64,000 nucleotides of DNA, taken from NCBI GenBank assembly GCA_039822045.1, contig JBCBMY010000003.1:248001-312000 (forward strand), given 5' to 3'. Numbering within the stretch: position 1 is the first letter of the stretch; each line of letters begins with the position of its first letter. Below the pieces are notes generated by a model that was not told where the DNA came from, did no database searches, and saw nothing but the letters and a program-made list of their open reading frames with translations. The position numbers and the translations under genes are program-made. Below, one piece after another: positions 43,065 through 52,017 of this stretch. The DNA comes from HLUCCA09 sp039822045 (GTDB lineage Bacteria; Pseudomonadota; Alphaproteobacteria; Rhodobacterales; Rhodobacteraceae).

Positions 43065-44621
43065 ATGACCCATGCGGCGATGCTCGCCTTCCCGCTCGTG
43101 GCATGGTTGTTCTTCGTGCGGCTGCCGTTCGCTACGGCCATCGTCGCTTCGATGCTCCTCGGTTTCCTCTTTCTTCCCTCCGCCTACTCGATTGCAATTC
43201 CCGTACTCCCGAACCTCGATCGGGCGACCTTGCCTTTGTTGGTGACGCTGGGGTTGGCCCTTTTCTATGGCGCGCGACGCGACGGCCCTCATCGACCTGA
43301 GGTCGCAATGGGAGATCCGCCGACGATCCTGCCGGGCTTCTTCCCCAAGATCGGTGGCGCACACATCTTCGCTGGCATCGCACTTCTCGGCAGCGTCGGC
43401 ACGTGGTTTGCCAACACGGGTCCCCTCATCGTGGCCGAGACCGTGCGACAGGGCCTCACGCTCTACGACGTCCTCAATGAGATCCAACAGCTGATCTTGT
43501 GGTTTCTGACGCTGGTACTGGGATGGAAGTTTCTGGCTGACGAGAAAGCCCAGCGAACCATTCTCATGCTGATGGCCGGCGCGGTATTGGGTTATTCGCT
43601 TCTTACGCTCGTTGAGGTCCGGCTTGCGCCCCAACTGCACATTTGGGTCTACGGCTACTTTCCCCATGACTTTCTCCAGCACATTCGCGGGGGCAGCTTC
43701 CGACCCGTAGTGTTTATGCCCCACGGGCTGGTCCTAAGCCTATTTCTGTGTATGAGCGCGCTTGCCATCGTCGCCTATATGCGCGCCATCGATGGGGATC
43801 GCCGTGTTCTGTACTTCTTTGCGTTTTGCTGGGTGCTCGTGGTCCTTCTACTTTCTCGCTCTCTGGGCGCCGTGCTCATTGCAATGCTGATTGTGCCCTC
43901 GCTGTTTCTGTTCAATGCCAGGTGGCAGACCTTCGTTGCAGCCGCGATAGCGTTTCTCGTGGTGGCCTACCCGGTCGCCAGGGCGCTCGGCATCAGCCCC
44001 TTGACGCGTGTTGCCGCGGCTGTTGAGCCCTACGCGCAATCGCGCGCAAACTCCCTCAACTTCCGCCTAGAGAACGAGGAAGACGTCATTGCGCATACGG
44101 CGGCAAAACCGCTCTTCGGGTGGGGCGGGTACAATCGTGGAGCGGTCTATAGTGAGACGGGTCGATCGATTTCGGTGCGCGACGGGTTCTGGCTGGTCCA
44201 GTACAGCCAGTCCGGCTGGTTTGGCTATGTGGGGATCTTCGGGTTGCTCACCCTTGGCGGTTTTGGCCTGGCTGCACGGGCGATCAGGCGCCCGCCCAGT
44301 CTTGCGGCATCCGGACTCTGCCTTGTGCTCGCAGCAAACCTCATGGACCTCATCCCGAATTCTGGATTGACCTCTCTGACGTGGCTCATCGCGGGCTCTC
44401 TTCTGGGACGCTGGCAGCTCGAGCGGTCGTCATCTGCCGTGGTGGTTGGTACCGGGGCGACCGCTGGGCCCGCCCGATCAAGACGCCCACGCGCAGATGC
44501 CGGTCTGGCCGCGATCGACCAACAGCCTGCTACGACGCCCAGAACGGCGAATGAGGACGCGCCCGAGGTTCGCCGCTATTCTCGCTTCAAACCCCGTCCA
44601 AGAGGTAGAAGCCGGGCCTGA
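43065..44621 (+). CDS. O-antigen ligase-like polysaccharide membrane protein
   Basis: A 518-residue protein with about ten to twelve membrane helices, a pattern of O-antigen ligase/polymerase (Wzy-like) proteins. A periplasmic loop region precedes LLSRSLGAVLIAMLIV, and the FGWGGYNRGAVYSETGRSISVRDGFWL block matches the family's late loop. The last about 70 residues are hydrophilic, basic and proline-rich (RSRRPRADAG, RFKPRPRGRSRA). The ATG at 43065 has GAGG ten bases upstream; an in-frame TTG at 43020 is possible. It likely polymerises or transfers surface polysaccharide made with the WecG enzyme. Confidence 0.8.
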   Translation: MTHAAMLAFPLVAWLFFVRLPFATAIVASMLLGFLFLPSAYSIAIPVLPNLDRATLPLLVTLGLALFYGARRDGPHRPEVAMGDPPTILPGFFPKIGGAHIFAGIALLGSVGTWFANTGPLIVAETVRQGLTLYDVLNEIQQLILWFLTLVLGWKFLADEKAQRTILMLMAGAVLGYSLLTLVEVRLAPQLHIWVYGYFPHDFLQHIRGGSFRPVVFMPHGLVLSLFLCMSALAIVAYMRAIDGDRRVLYFFAFCWVLVVLLLSRSLGAVLIAMLIVPSLFLFNARWQTFVAAAIAFLVVAYPVARALGISPLTRVAAAVEPYAQSRANSLNFRLENEEDVIAHTAAKPLFGWGGYNRGAVYSETGRSISVRDGFWLVQYSQSGWFGYVGIFGLLTLGGFGLAARAIRRPPSLAASGLCLVLAANLMDLIPNSGLTSLTWLIAGSLLGRWQLERSSSAVVVGTGATAGPARSRRPRADAGLAAIDQQPATTPRTANEDAPEVRRYSRFKPRPRGRSRA

Positions 44622-44644
44622 TCTGCCGTGCAGGCGATTGATTT

Positions 44645-45022
44645 TCAGATAGGATTCTGCGCGCCTGCAAAATAGAGCAGTGCGCCATCGGCTCCGAAGA
44701 TCGGGCGAATACGCAATCGGTTCATGAAAGTCGACCCGTCTTTGCGGTAGTTCAGTATATCGATGGTGAAACGCGTTCGAGCCTTTAGTCCTTGTCGGAT
44801 TGCCTCCACCGCTGCCGGTTCCGTGTCAGATCCCTGCAGAAAGCGACAGTTCCGCCCCAGTGCTTCGGCGACCGAGTATCCTGTCTGTCGTTCGAATTCC
44901 GGCGACACATAGATCATCGGATTGTCCGGCCTATGGGGGTCGGTGATCACAACGCTCATTTCGACTTCATCGACTTCCAGCAGGCTGCGCAGGTCGCCTT
45001 TGCGGCCGGTCTCGTACGTCAT
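44645..45022 (-). CDS. Short LOV-domain blue-light photoreceptor
   Basis: A 125-residue single PAS/LOV protein without output domain. The photoactive signature GRNCRFLQG places the FMN-adduct Cys at residue 59. Supporting flavin-contact residues are in IDILNYRKDGSTFMNRLRIRPI and the GALLYFAGAQ strand. It resembles short LOV proteins of Rhodobacterales such as those of Dinoroseobacter shibae and Rhodobacter sphaeroides. The ATG at 45022 has GTGAGGAC just upstream. It follows the methyltransferase gene by 67 bp on the same strand, so they may be cotranscribed. Confidence 0.9.
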   Translation of the reverse strand: MTYETGRKGDLRSLLEVDEVEMSVVITDPHRPDNPMIYVSPEFERQTGYSVAEALGRNCRFLQGSDTEPAAVEAIRQGLKARTRFTIDILNYRKDGSTFMNRLRIRPIFGADGALLYFAGAQNPI

Positions 45023-45089
45023 CCGGTCCTCACGGTTTCCCCTTCGAGACAGAATATCTCCCTCTTTCGGGGATTGCCACCAAGCCGCC

Positions 45090-45818
45090 CTACGGCTCGT
45101 CCGTCTTGACCTGACACAACCGTGCAGCACCCATGTAGATGACGCCGGTGAAGGGCAGGCGCCCGAACACCGGGTCGCCTCGTTTGTTGATGCCAATCGG
45201 CCCGAGACCCGCGAAACGCTCCACGTTGAAGCCAGCGTCGCTGAGCCGCGCGCGGAGATCGGCGGGGCGAATGAAGAGCGCTGGATCATGGGTGCCCTTG
45301 GGCAGGAGGCGAAACACGTTTTCGCCCATAGTGACAACTGCCAGCCGGGCCAACGCCGTACGATTGATTGTGTCGAAGAGAAACCACCCGCCGGGGCGCA
45401 ATACGCGCGCAACCTCGGCCAAAACTCTGTCGAGATCAGCCACGTGCTCAAGAACATCAACGCAAACCACCGCGTCGAAGGCACCATTGCTGTAGGGCAA
45501 CGACTCACCCACGCCCACTTGGTATCCGATGTGTCGCCCAGTCTCGTCAGCATGGGTACGCGCCGCGGCGATGGCGTCGGCAGCCGGATCGATCCCTTCG
45601 ACCCGCGCACCGAGGTCGGAGATCGCTTCGGCCATGAAGCCCCCGGCACAGCCAAGGTCCAGGACGTCGAGACCAGCCCACTCGACATATCGGTCGAAAT
45701 GCTTCAGCCGCGCCGGGACCATATTCTTCAAGGTCCGAACCCACCGCACGTCGCCAGACCACCAATCTGCTGCGACAGTGTCATAGATCGTCAGGTCGTT
45801 TCGAGTCTGCGCGGCCAT
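45090..45818 (-). CDS. UbiG-like SAM-dependent methyltransferase
   Basis: A 242-residue class I methyltransferase. The SAM site is VLDLGCAGGFMAEAISDLGA with the acidic strand-2 residue in VEGIDPAADAI; motif post-I is FDAVVCVDVLEHV, followed by LRPGGWFLFDTINR. The overall pattern is that of UbiG (ubiquinone 3-O-methyltransferase), but the start (TIYDTVAADWWSGD) and C-terminus are divergent enough that the ubiquinone role is unproven. The ATG at 45818 is preferred since GGAG lies eight bases upstream. It is divergent from the PaaK-like ligase. Confidence 0.78.
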   Translation of the reverse strand: MAAQTRNDLTIYDTVAADWWSGDVRWVRTLKNMVPARLKHFDRYVEWAGLDVLDLGCAGGFMAEAISDLGARVEGIDPAADAIAAARTHADETGRHIGYQVGVGESLPYSNGAFDAVVCVDVLEHVADLDRVLAEVARVLRPGGWFLFDTINRTALARLAVVTMGENVFRLLPKGTHDPALFIRPADLRARLSDAGFNVERFAGLGPIGINKRGDPVFGRLPFTGVIYMGAARLCQVKTDEP

Positions 45819-45940
45819 GAACGTGGTCTCCAGGTTGTCCGGCGCGACCAAATAGAAGGAATACGCGCGCCGTCATGCACGGTGCTGGCAAGCCAATTGG
45901 CATCCCGCTAGGCTCGACGGCGAGGCAAGGGAGGCCGATG

Positions 45941-47155
45941 ATGTACTACGATGAGCTGGAAACGCGCAGCCCTCAAGAACGCGAGGCCGCGCTTGGCGAG
46001 TGCCTCGCTGCTCAGATCGCCGCTGTTCAGGCGCTTCCCGGATATTCCGATAGCCTCGCGGGAATTTCTGCGCCTGAAATCACCACGCGCGATGCCCTGG
46101 CCCGCCTCCCGGTTCTGCGCAAGTCAGCGCTTGGCGAGGCTCAGGCGGCTCAGCGGCCCCTTGGTGGGTTCACAACCCGCGAGGCGACCCAGTTTGCCCA
46201 CCTCTTTCAATCTCCCGGACCGCTCTACGAACCAGGCGACACCAGCCATGATTGGTGGCGTTTGGGCCGGTTCGTCCACGCCGGCGGGATTGGATCAGGG
46301 GACATCGTGCAAAACTGCTTCGCCTATCACCTGACACCGGCCGGAATGATGTTTGAAAGCGGGGCGCGGGCTGTCGGAGCAACCGTCATTCCCGCCGGCA
46401 CCGGCCAAACTGACTTGCAGGTTCGCGCCGCGTTTGATCTGGGCGCGACAGCCTATGCAGGTACGCCCGACTACCTGAAGGTCATATTGGACAAGGCCAC
46501 CGAGCAGAACGTCTCTTTGTCGATCACCAGAGCTGCCGTCTCGGGCGGCGCCCTCTTCCCGTCTCTGCGCGCTGAGTATGCCGACCGGGGGATCGCCTGT
46601 CTTCAATGCTACGCGACCGCGGATCTTGGTCTCATCGCCTATGAAAGCGAAGCCGTCGACGGAATGATCGTCGACGAAGGTGTGATCGTCGAGATCGTGA
46701 CACCCGGCACCGGCACGCCGGTCGTTGAAGGCGAGGTGGGCGAGGTCGTCGTGACCTCCCTGAACCCAGACTATCCGTTGGTCCGGTTTGCTACTGGCGA
46801 TCTGTCTGCAGTGTTGCCGGGCGAGAGCCCGTGCGGACGGACCAACATGCGGATCAAGGGGTGGATGGGCCGCGCTGACCAGACCACCAAGATCAAGGGA
46901 ATGTTCGTGCGGCCCGAACAGGTTGCCGACTTCGTTGCGCGCCATTCAGAGATTGTGCGCGCACGAGTGATTGCCACCCGAGACGGCGAGCAGGATGTGA
47001 TGACCGTTCGGGTAGAAGCAGATGGGGGCGACACCAGTGCGTTTGCCGCTTCGGTTCGCGATGTGATGAAGCTCTCGGGCCAAGTCGAGGTGCACGCCCC
47101 TGGCACGCTGCCCCGCGACGGAAAGGTGATCGACGATCAGAGGAGCTACGATTGA
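45941..47155 (+). CDS. PaaK-like acyl-CoA ligase / AMP-forming enzyme
   Basis: A 404-residue protein with the phenylacetate-CoA ligase family layout. The usual TSGTTGxP loop is replaced by FQSPGPLYEPG. LQCYATADLGLIAYES matches the Y-x-T-E core region, PLVRFATGDLS the hinge, and GRADQTTKIKGMFVRPEQV the C-terminal lid. It likely activates a carboxylate via an adenylate, but the altered P-loop makes catalysis uncertain. Tandem ATGs lie at 45938 and 45941; GGAGG gives better spacing to the second. It is divergent from the UbiG-like gene. Confidence 0.78.
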   Translation: MYYDELETRSPQEREAALGECLAAQIAAVQALPGYSDSLAGISAPEITTRDALARLPVLRKSALGEAQAAQRPLGGFTTREATQFAHLFQSPGPLYEPGDTSHDWWRLGRFVHAGGIGSGDIVQNCFAYHLTPAGMMFESGARAVGATVIPAGTGQTDLQVRAAFDLGATAYAGTPDYLKVILDKATEQNVSLSITRAAVSGGALFPSLRAEYADRGIACLQCYATADLGLIAYESEAVDGMIVDEGVIVEIVTPGTGTPVVEGEVGEVVVTSLNPDYPLVRFATGDLSAVLPGESPCGRTNMRIKGWMGRADQTTKIKGMFVRPEQVADFVARHSEIVRARVIATRDGEQDVMTVRVEADGGDTSAFAASVRDVMKLSGQVEVHAPGTLPRDGKVIDDQRSYD

Positions 47156-47284
47156 GGTCTGAGCGGAAACCTGCCCACCCGGCGCTCCGCACGGGATCGT
47201 AACTCCCGCGTCGCCATCGCGCGCACGATTATGACGCAGGGCAAGCCGTGGTACGTTGCGAGTTGTCACCAGAAGGAGGCCAAG

Positions 47285-48907
47285 ATGCGTTTCCCGTCCG
47301 TTTTGATCACCCTGTCATGCCTTGCGACGCCCGCCCTTTCTGATCGGGCGCTTCTGATCGGTGTCGATAACAGCGTCGCCGTAGCCAACGCCTTGCGGGT
47401 CGCTGGGTTCGACACCGTCACCGCAACAAGTGACAACGCCGACGCAATGCGCTCCGCGCTATCCGCATTTCTGATTGCGGCCGAACCGGGCGAGCGGCGC
47501 ATACTCTTTCTTGCTGGCCCGACCGCCCACGACGGTCGGGCGACCTGGTTGTTGCAAACCGAGGATCGTGGCCAAACAGACCGCGCCACCGTCGATGGCG
47601 TAGGTCTTTCGCTCGACGCTGTCCTCGCAACGGCGGCTGAGGCGCCTGGATCCGCGCTCGTCGCTGTTGGCTTGCCAGAGGTCGGGGACCCGATCCTGAG
47701 CGAGGGCCTCGAGATTGGTTTTGCCAACCCCGAAATCCCTCAAGGCGTGACTCTGATCCATGGGCCCGAAGCGGACATCGAAGCCATCGTATCGGGCCCG
47801 GCAATCACGCCCGGCGCCTCTTTGAATCAGGCGCTCGGCGCCCTTGATGCGGTTTCCGCGAGAGGCTTTCTGCCGCCAAGCTTCTCTCTATTGCCCGATG
47901 GGATGGTGCCGCAACCCGTCGCCGACAGCAGAGCTGGAGCGTTGGAGGCTTGGCGGCTGGCTGCGGCTGAGGACAGCGTTGCCGCGTATCGCCGCTATTT
48001 GCTGAATTTCCCGGACGGGCCCAACGCCAGCGACGCTCGCGCTGCGATTGAAGCGATTGAGGCCGAGCCCAATCGTGCAGCTCGGTTGGCGGAGGGAGCC
48101 CTCGAACTTGACCGGGAGGCCCGTCGACGCGTGCAAAGCCAGCTCACGCTTCTCGGTTACGAGCCAAGGGGCGTCGATGGCATTTTCGGACCCGGCTCAC
48201 GCGGTGCAATCGAACGGTTTCAGCGGGCCGAGGGCTTTCAACCAACGACATTTCTGACGCCGGACCAGATCGACAGGCTGGGCCTTAAAGCCACTCAGCG
48301 GCAAGCCGAACTCGAGGCCGAAGCAGAACGGCGACGGATCGAGGCTGAGAGACAAGACCGTGCCGTTTGGGATGCCACCGGCACTGCAGGTGACGAAGCC
48401 GGCCTGCGCACGTATCTCAGCCGATACCCCGATGGTCTGTTCTCCGAAGAGGCACGAGAACAACTGGACGCCATCGAATCAGAAAAGCGTGCGGCCGCCG
48501 AAGCCGCTGACACCGCCGAATGGGAACGCGCGCTTTCCACCGATAATGTCGAGGGCTATCAGGTATATCTCGAGGCTCGACCGGATGGCGTCTTCGCCGC
48601 CGAGGCCGAAGCGCGGATCGCGGCGCTAACTGAAGACGCCGAGATCGCCGACGAGCGGGCCGCGGCGCAAGTCTCCGAACAGGAACTCGGCCTGAACTCG
48701 GTCACGCGGATGCTGCTGGAGCGACAATTGATCGAAATGGGGCTCGATGCAGGCACAGCGGACGGAAACTTTGATGACGAGACCCGCCGCGCTATCCGGA
48801 ATTTCCAACGTGACCGCGATCTCGCTCCGACAGGATATCTTTCACAAGACACCGTCGCCCGCCTCATTTCGAGCTTCGGGGACAGCCTTCTACAGAGCTT
48901 ACGCTAG
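47285..48907 (+). CDS. Secreted peptidoglycan-binding protein with degenerate caspase-like domain
   Basis: A 540-residue exported protein. The signal peptide (residues 1-18, ending PALS) is followed by a caspase-like strand (RALLIGVDNSVAVANALRVAGFDTV). The His motif is replaced (FLAGPTAH) and no catalytic Cys is seen. Three A-x2-Y-L-x2-P-D-G repeats occur (YRRYLLNFPDG, LRTYLSRYPDG, YQVYLEARPDG). Two PG_binding_1 domains follow the pattern VDGIFGPGSRGAIERFQ and ADGNFDDETRRAIRNFQ. The ATG at 47285 follows AGAAGGAGG. It probably acts at the cell wall; the precise role is unknown. Confidence 0.8.
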   Translation: MRFPSVLITLSCLATPALSDRALLIGVDNSVAVANALRVAGFDTVTATSDNADAMRSALSAFLIAAEPGERRILFLAGPTAHDGRATWLLQTEDRGQTDRATVDGVGLSLDAVLATAAEAPGSALVAVGLPEVGDPILSEGLEIGFANPEIPQGVTLIHGPEADIEAIVSGPAITPGASLNQALGALDAVSARGFLPPSFSLLPDGMVPQPVADSRAGALEAWRLAAAEDSVAAYRRYLLNFPDGPNASDARAAIEAIEAEPNRAARLAEGALELDREARRRVQSQLTLLGYEPRGVDGIFGPGSRGAIERFQRAEGFQPTTFLTPDQIDRLGLKATQRQAELEAEAERRRIEAERQDRAVWDATGTAGDEAGLRTYLSRYPDGLFSEEAREQLDAIESEKRAAAEAADTAEWERALSTDNVEGYQVYLEARPDGVFAAEAEARIAALTEDAEIADERAAAQVSEQELGLNSVTRMLLERQLIEMGLDAGTADGNFDDETRRAIRNFQRDRDLAPTGYLSQDTVARLISSFGDSLLQSLR

Positions 48908-48927
48908 ACTTGCCGATTGAAACGAAA

Positions 48928-48958
48928 CAGAGCCGCCGGACGAAGTCTGGCGGCTCTG
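48928..48958. terminator. Bidirectional terminator between the PG-binding gene and rpmJ
   Basis: CAGAGCCGCCGGAC pairs with GTCTGGCGGCTCTG over 14 bp (one G-T pair) with a 3-base GAA loop. GCTTTGAG follows on the plus strand and GTTTCGTTTC on the minus strand. It would serve both convergent genes. Confidence 0.85.
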
Positions 48959-48976
48959 CTTTGAGTCAGTCTGGCT

Positions 48977-49102
48977 TCAGCCCTGGCGGGCCTTGAAGCG
49001 GCGCTGCGTCTTGTTGATCACATAAACGCGCCCCTTGCGGCGCACGACGCGACAATCCCGGTGCCGGCTCTTGAGCGAGCGGAGCGAGTTGCGGACCTTC
49101 AT
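48977..49102 (-). CDS. rpmJ: 50S ribosomal protein L36
   Basis: A 41-residue basic protein (MKVRNSLRSLKSRHRDCRVV ... RRFKARQG). This is the longer, zinc-ligand-poor L36 form typical of alphaproteobacteria: one Cys and one His remain rather than the four-ligand site. The ATG at 49102 has GGAGAAGAAGGAGAAAGG upstream, a strong ribosome site. The gene is shorter than usual ORF cut-offs. It lies between a bidirectional terminator and tRNA-Val. Confidence 0.95.
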   Translation of the reverse strand: MKVRNSLRSLKSRHRDCRVVRRKGRVYVINKTQRRFKARQG

Positions 49103-49172
49103 GGCCTTTCTCCTTCTTCTCCGGCGCTCGTCCGCGCCAGGGTTGCGGGTGCGGCCCTTTGGGCCTGCGAAC

Positions 49173-49247
<75 letters not shown>

Positions 49248-49463
49248 GATCGACAGGTAAACCCGCTTGCGCCCCGTAAGCTGCGCGATGCGCAACAAAA
49301 AAGGACGCGGGCAGGTTCCGCGTCGGTGGACTGGGCTATACGCCTGCGGCCCCGGGCTTTCAAGCTGTTTTGCAACCTCCGTAACCTCGCGTCGCGTGAC
49401 CCTGAAAACCGCTTTTGGTGCCGGGGCGAAACCCGCTATATGAGGACGGTGGAAGGAGATCAG

Positions 49464-50327
49464 ATGACACCAGCGCCCTATCGCCTTGCATCGCCAAAGT
49501 CCCGGAACACTGGTGTTATCTTTGCTTCGCCGCACAGCGGTCGAGACTACGGGCTTGAGTTTCTGCATTCCACCGCGCTCGATGAGAAGGCGATTCGCTC
49601 GTCCGAGGACGCATATGTCGACCAGCTGTTTCGCGCTGCTTCGCACCATGGAGCCCCGTTTCTTATGGCGCGCGCGCCTCGTGCTTATGTCGACCTGAAC
49701 CGGGGCTCCGATGAGCTTGATCCGGGCGTCGTCGAGGGCGTGCGGCACGTGGCGCACAATCCGCGAATCTCAAGCGGGCTTGGAGTTATCCCTCGCGTCG
49801 TCGCCAACGGTCGGGCAATCTATCGCGGCAAGATCAGCCGTGCTCAGGCGCAGCGCCGCATCTCAGACGTTTGGCTTCCCTATCACGAAACCCTTCAACG
49901 ATTGTTGACCGAGGGGCGGCGCGACTTCGGACGGGCAATTCTCGTGGATTGCCATTCTATGCCCCACGAGGCCATCGACTCGATCTCGGCCGGGGGCAAA
50001 ACTCCCGAGGTCGTCCTCGGCGACCGGTTCGGTGCGGCGTGTGGCCCAGAAATCATCGATCGCATTGAGGCGGCATTCGCCGCAGCCGGATTGCGGGTCG
50101 CACGGAACGCGCCCTTTGCCGGGGCCTACATCACACAGCACTATGGCCGCCCGTCGAAGCGGCAGCACGTGGTGCAAGTTGAGATCGACCGGTCGCTCTA
50201 CATGGACGAACGCCGCATCGAGTTGAACGAGAACTTCGTTGCACTGCAGCGTCTCATGACCGGCGTGATCGCGGAGATCGCAGAAATCGGACGTCCTACC
50301 CAGGCTGTACCCATGGCAGCAGAGTAA
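49464..50327 (+). CDS. N-formylglutamate amidohydrolase family protein
   Basis: A 287-residue zinc hydrolase-like protein (FGase family). Marks are VIFASPHSGRDYGLEFL near the N-terminus, RAYVDLNRGSDELDP, the metal-site ILVDCHSMPHEA and the late PFAGAYITQHYGRP with QVEIDRSLYM. HutG-type members hydrolyse N-formylglutamate in histidine breakdown, but no hut genes are near, so the substrate is open. The ATG at 49464 is chosen because GGAAGGAGAT lies just upstream; a longer in-frame form from 49326 is unlikely. Confidence 0.87.
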   Translation: MTPAPYRLASPKSRNTGVIFASPHSGRDYGLEFLHSTALDEKAIRSSEDAYVDQLFRAASHHGAPFLMARAPRAYVDLNRGSDELDPGVVEGVRHVAHNPRISSGLGVIPRVVANGRAIYRGKISRAQAQRRISDVWLPYHETLQRLLTEGRRDFGRAILVDCHSMPHEAIDSISAGGKTPEVVLGDRFGAACGPEIIDRIEAAFAAAGLRVARNAPFAGAYITQHYGRPSKRQHVVQVEIDRSLYMDERRIELNENFVALQRLMTGVIAEIAEIGRPTQAVPMAAE

Positions 50328-50711
50328 GCGAGACGAGGCAGCGTCCCCAGAGCAACAATCGCTCAGCGGGCCTGTGGAACGGTCCGAGGCGACCGGCTGG
50401 CTGAGGCGCCGGGGCGTCTATTTCCAGGACCGATTGATTGCTTCCCTAGCTGGACCATGGCCGTACGGGCTGCGCCGCGCAAAGCAAACATCACGATTTG
50501 CCAAGTGTCGCCACCAATGACCGCAGGAATTCTAGGTTCGCCGCGCCGTGGAATAGGTACATGCATTTGATACCGGCTCTCGATCGCACAAAAGCGGCGC
50601 CGCGCGCTTGAGCCCCGACCTCGTCGCTGTTGCGGCTATCAGGGCCGTACGGCATTTGACCTGATGGCGCTGCGCCGCAATTGACTTGGCGTCGGCCGCC
50701 TCCGCCTAACG
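50328..50711. other. Intergenic stretch without a convincing gene
   Basis: These 384 bp lie between the convergent FGase and FccB-like genes. Open frames read through it on both strands, but none shows a ribosome site with a recognisable product. No clear terminator hairpin with a T-run was found. Confidence 0.5.
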
Positions 50712-51725
50712 TTAGCCGCGTGCGACCGAAGCCTTGGCCACGGCGGAGACTGAGCGCACAGTTCTCATTGCGTTCTTCTGTGCATCTCCGATCACGATGG
50801 CTTCGGGTCGAAGGGTCGAGCGAGAGCCGGGATCGCAAGGGCACCAGCCTGTGTGATCGGTAAGGCCAGCGATATGAGCGATGCGTCCTGCAGCGCGCGG
50901 CACAATGAAATTGACGACATCGGCGTAGACTGGGCCCGCATTGGTTTCAATGATCCCGCGGCTTGCGTCGATTCTGTGAACCGTGCCGCCCTCCGACGCC
51001 CCGAACCAAGCGATATGGTCCGTAGTCGTGCGCATCGGTCTGGTGCGGCTAAATCGCTGAGCCAGATCTGGGTCGCTACTTCCATTCAGCACAGTAAGCC
51101 GCCCACCTGGACGAAGTGCAGTGTGCCCGGCCAACGCCCCAATCCGTGCAAGGACGGCGTCAGGATGGCTTAGAGGTCCGGACGGAACGCGCAAGACGAC
51201 ATGCCCGTCTTCTGGAAGAGCAGATAGCTGGGCTGCGAGTCTGCGGGCATCCCGCGTGTTGCCCCACGCCGCGGGCCAGCGGTGACGTGCGGCTGCATCA
51301 AGCCCGGGAATGGGTTCCGGCACCGCCGCCGTTCCTGGCGCAACGAGCAAGCGATCGAAAGCCAGAGCTCGCCCCGAGAAGAGCTCGAGACGGCCCGCAC
51401 GCCAGTCGACATCAACAACATCGTCCAGCACAACGTCGATATGTGCTGCGCGGAGGTCTTCGAGGTCCAATTCTGTCCTTGGGCGGGAGAACGGAGCGGC
51501 CTGCTCTCGTCGCGAGGAAAGCCTCGCAGGGTCGCGCTCAATCAGAAGGATGTCGACAGCCGGCTTGTGCCGCCTCAAGGTGTGTGCCGCGGTCGCCCCT
51601 GCGGGGCCACCTCCGATCACGATGGTGCGGCTGCGTGCTCGTGCCGGCCGCGGAGAATTCATGGCGGCAAGACCAATGCTGGCCAAAAGCGCGGAGGAGA
51701 AACGGCGGCGGGTCAAAGTGGGCAT
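50712..51725 (-). CDS. FccB-like Tat-exported flavoprotein (flavocytochrome c sulfide dehydrogenase family)
   Basis: A 337-residue FAD protein. The N-terminus has a Tat-like signal (LTRRRFSSALLASIGLAA). The dinucleotide fold TIVIGGGPAGATAAHTLRR follows, then DRLLVAPGTAA, and C-terminal TGWCPCDP and AIVIGDAQKN blocks like FccB/SoxF. It is shorter than usual (about 430), and the redox-Cys loop expected after the first fold is absent (LSSRREQAAPF). A sulfide:acceptor role is therefore doubtful. The ATG at 51725 is 37 bp after rnfH, so it may be the last gene of the rnf operon. Confidence 0.72.
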   Translation of the reverse strand: MPTLTRRRFSSALLASIGLAAMNSPRPARARSRTIVIGGGPAGATAAHTLRRHKPAVDILLIERDPARLSSRREQAAPFSRPRTELDLEDLRAAHIDVVLDDVVDVDWRAGRLELFSGRALAFDRLLVAPGTAAVPEPIPGLDAAARHRWPAAWGNTRDARRLAAQLSALPEDGHVVLRVPSGPLSHPDAVLARIGALAGHTALRPGGRLTVLNGSSDPDLAQRFSRTRPMRTTTDHIAWFGASEGGTVHRIDASRGIIETNAGPVYADVVNFIVPRAAGRIAHIAGLTDHTGWCPCDPGSRSTLRPEAIVIGDAQKNAMRTVRSVSAVAKASVARG

Positions 51726-51762
51726 GTCGCGTCCTTTGGTAGTGGCGTGAAGACTTGAATGC

Positions 51763-52017
51763 TCATTTCTTTTCAAGGAGTTCGGCGTCAGGATGGATGG
51801 GGCGATAAATCTCGACGCGGTCTCCCTCTTTCACTGTTTTTTCGAGTTTGGCCACGGAGCCGAAAATGCCGACCTTGGCCGTTTCAAGATCGATTTCGGG
51901 GAATTGCGAGAGCAGCCCGGAACATTCGATCACCTCGCGGATTGAGGCGCCGTCGGGAACAGCGAGGTTGCGCCAGACCTGCATGCTGGGTTTGGCGTAG
52001 GCGATGCCAACGTTCAT
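51763..52017 (-). CDS. rnfH: RnfH family ubiquitin-fold protein
   Basis: An 84-residue beta-grasp protein (VGIAYAKPSMQVWRNLAVP, VGIFGSVAKLEKTVKEGDRVEIYRP). RnfH is encoded with the Rnf complex in Rhodobacter; its biochemical role is unclear. The ATG at 52017 overlaps the rnfE stop by four bases (ATGA). The EIYRP segment before the C-terminus is the family hallmark. Confidence 0.9.
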   Translation of the reverse strand: MNVGIAYAKPSMQVWRNLAVPDGASIREVIECSGLLSQFPEIDLETAKVGIFGSVAKLEKTVKEGDRVEIYRPIHPDAELLEKK

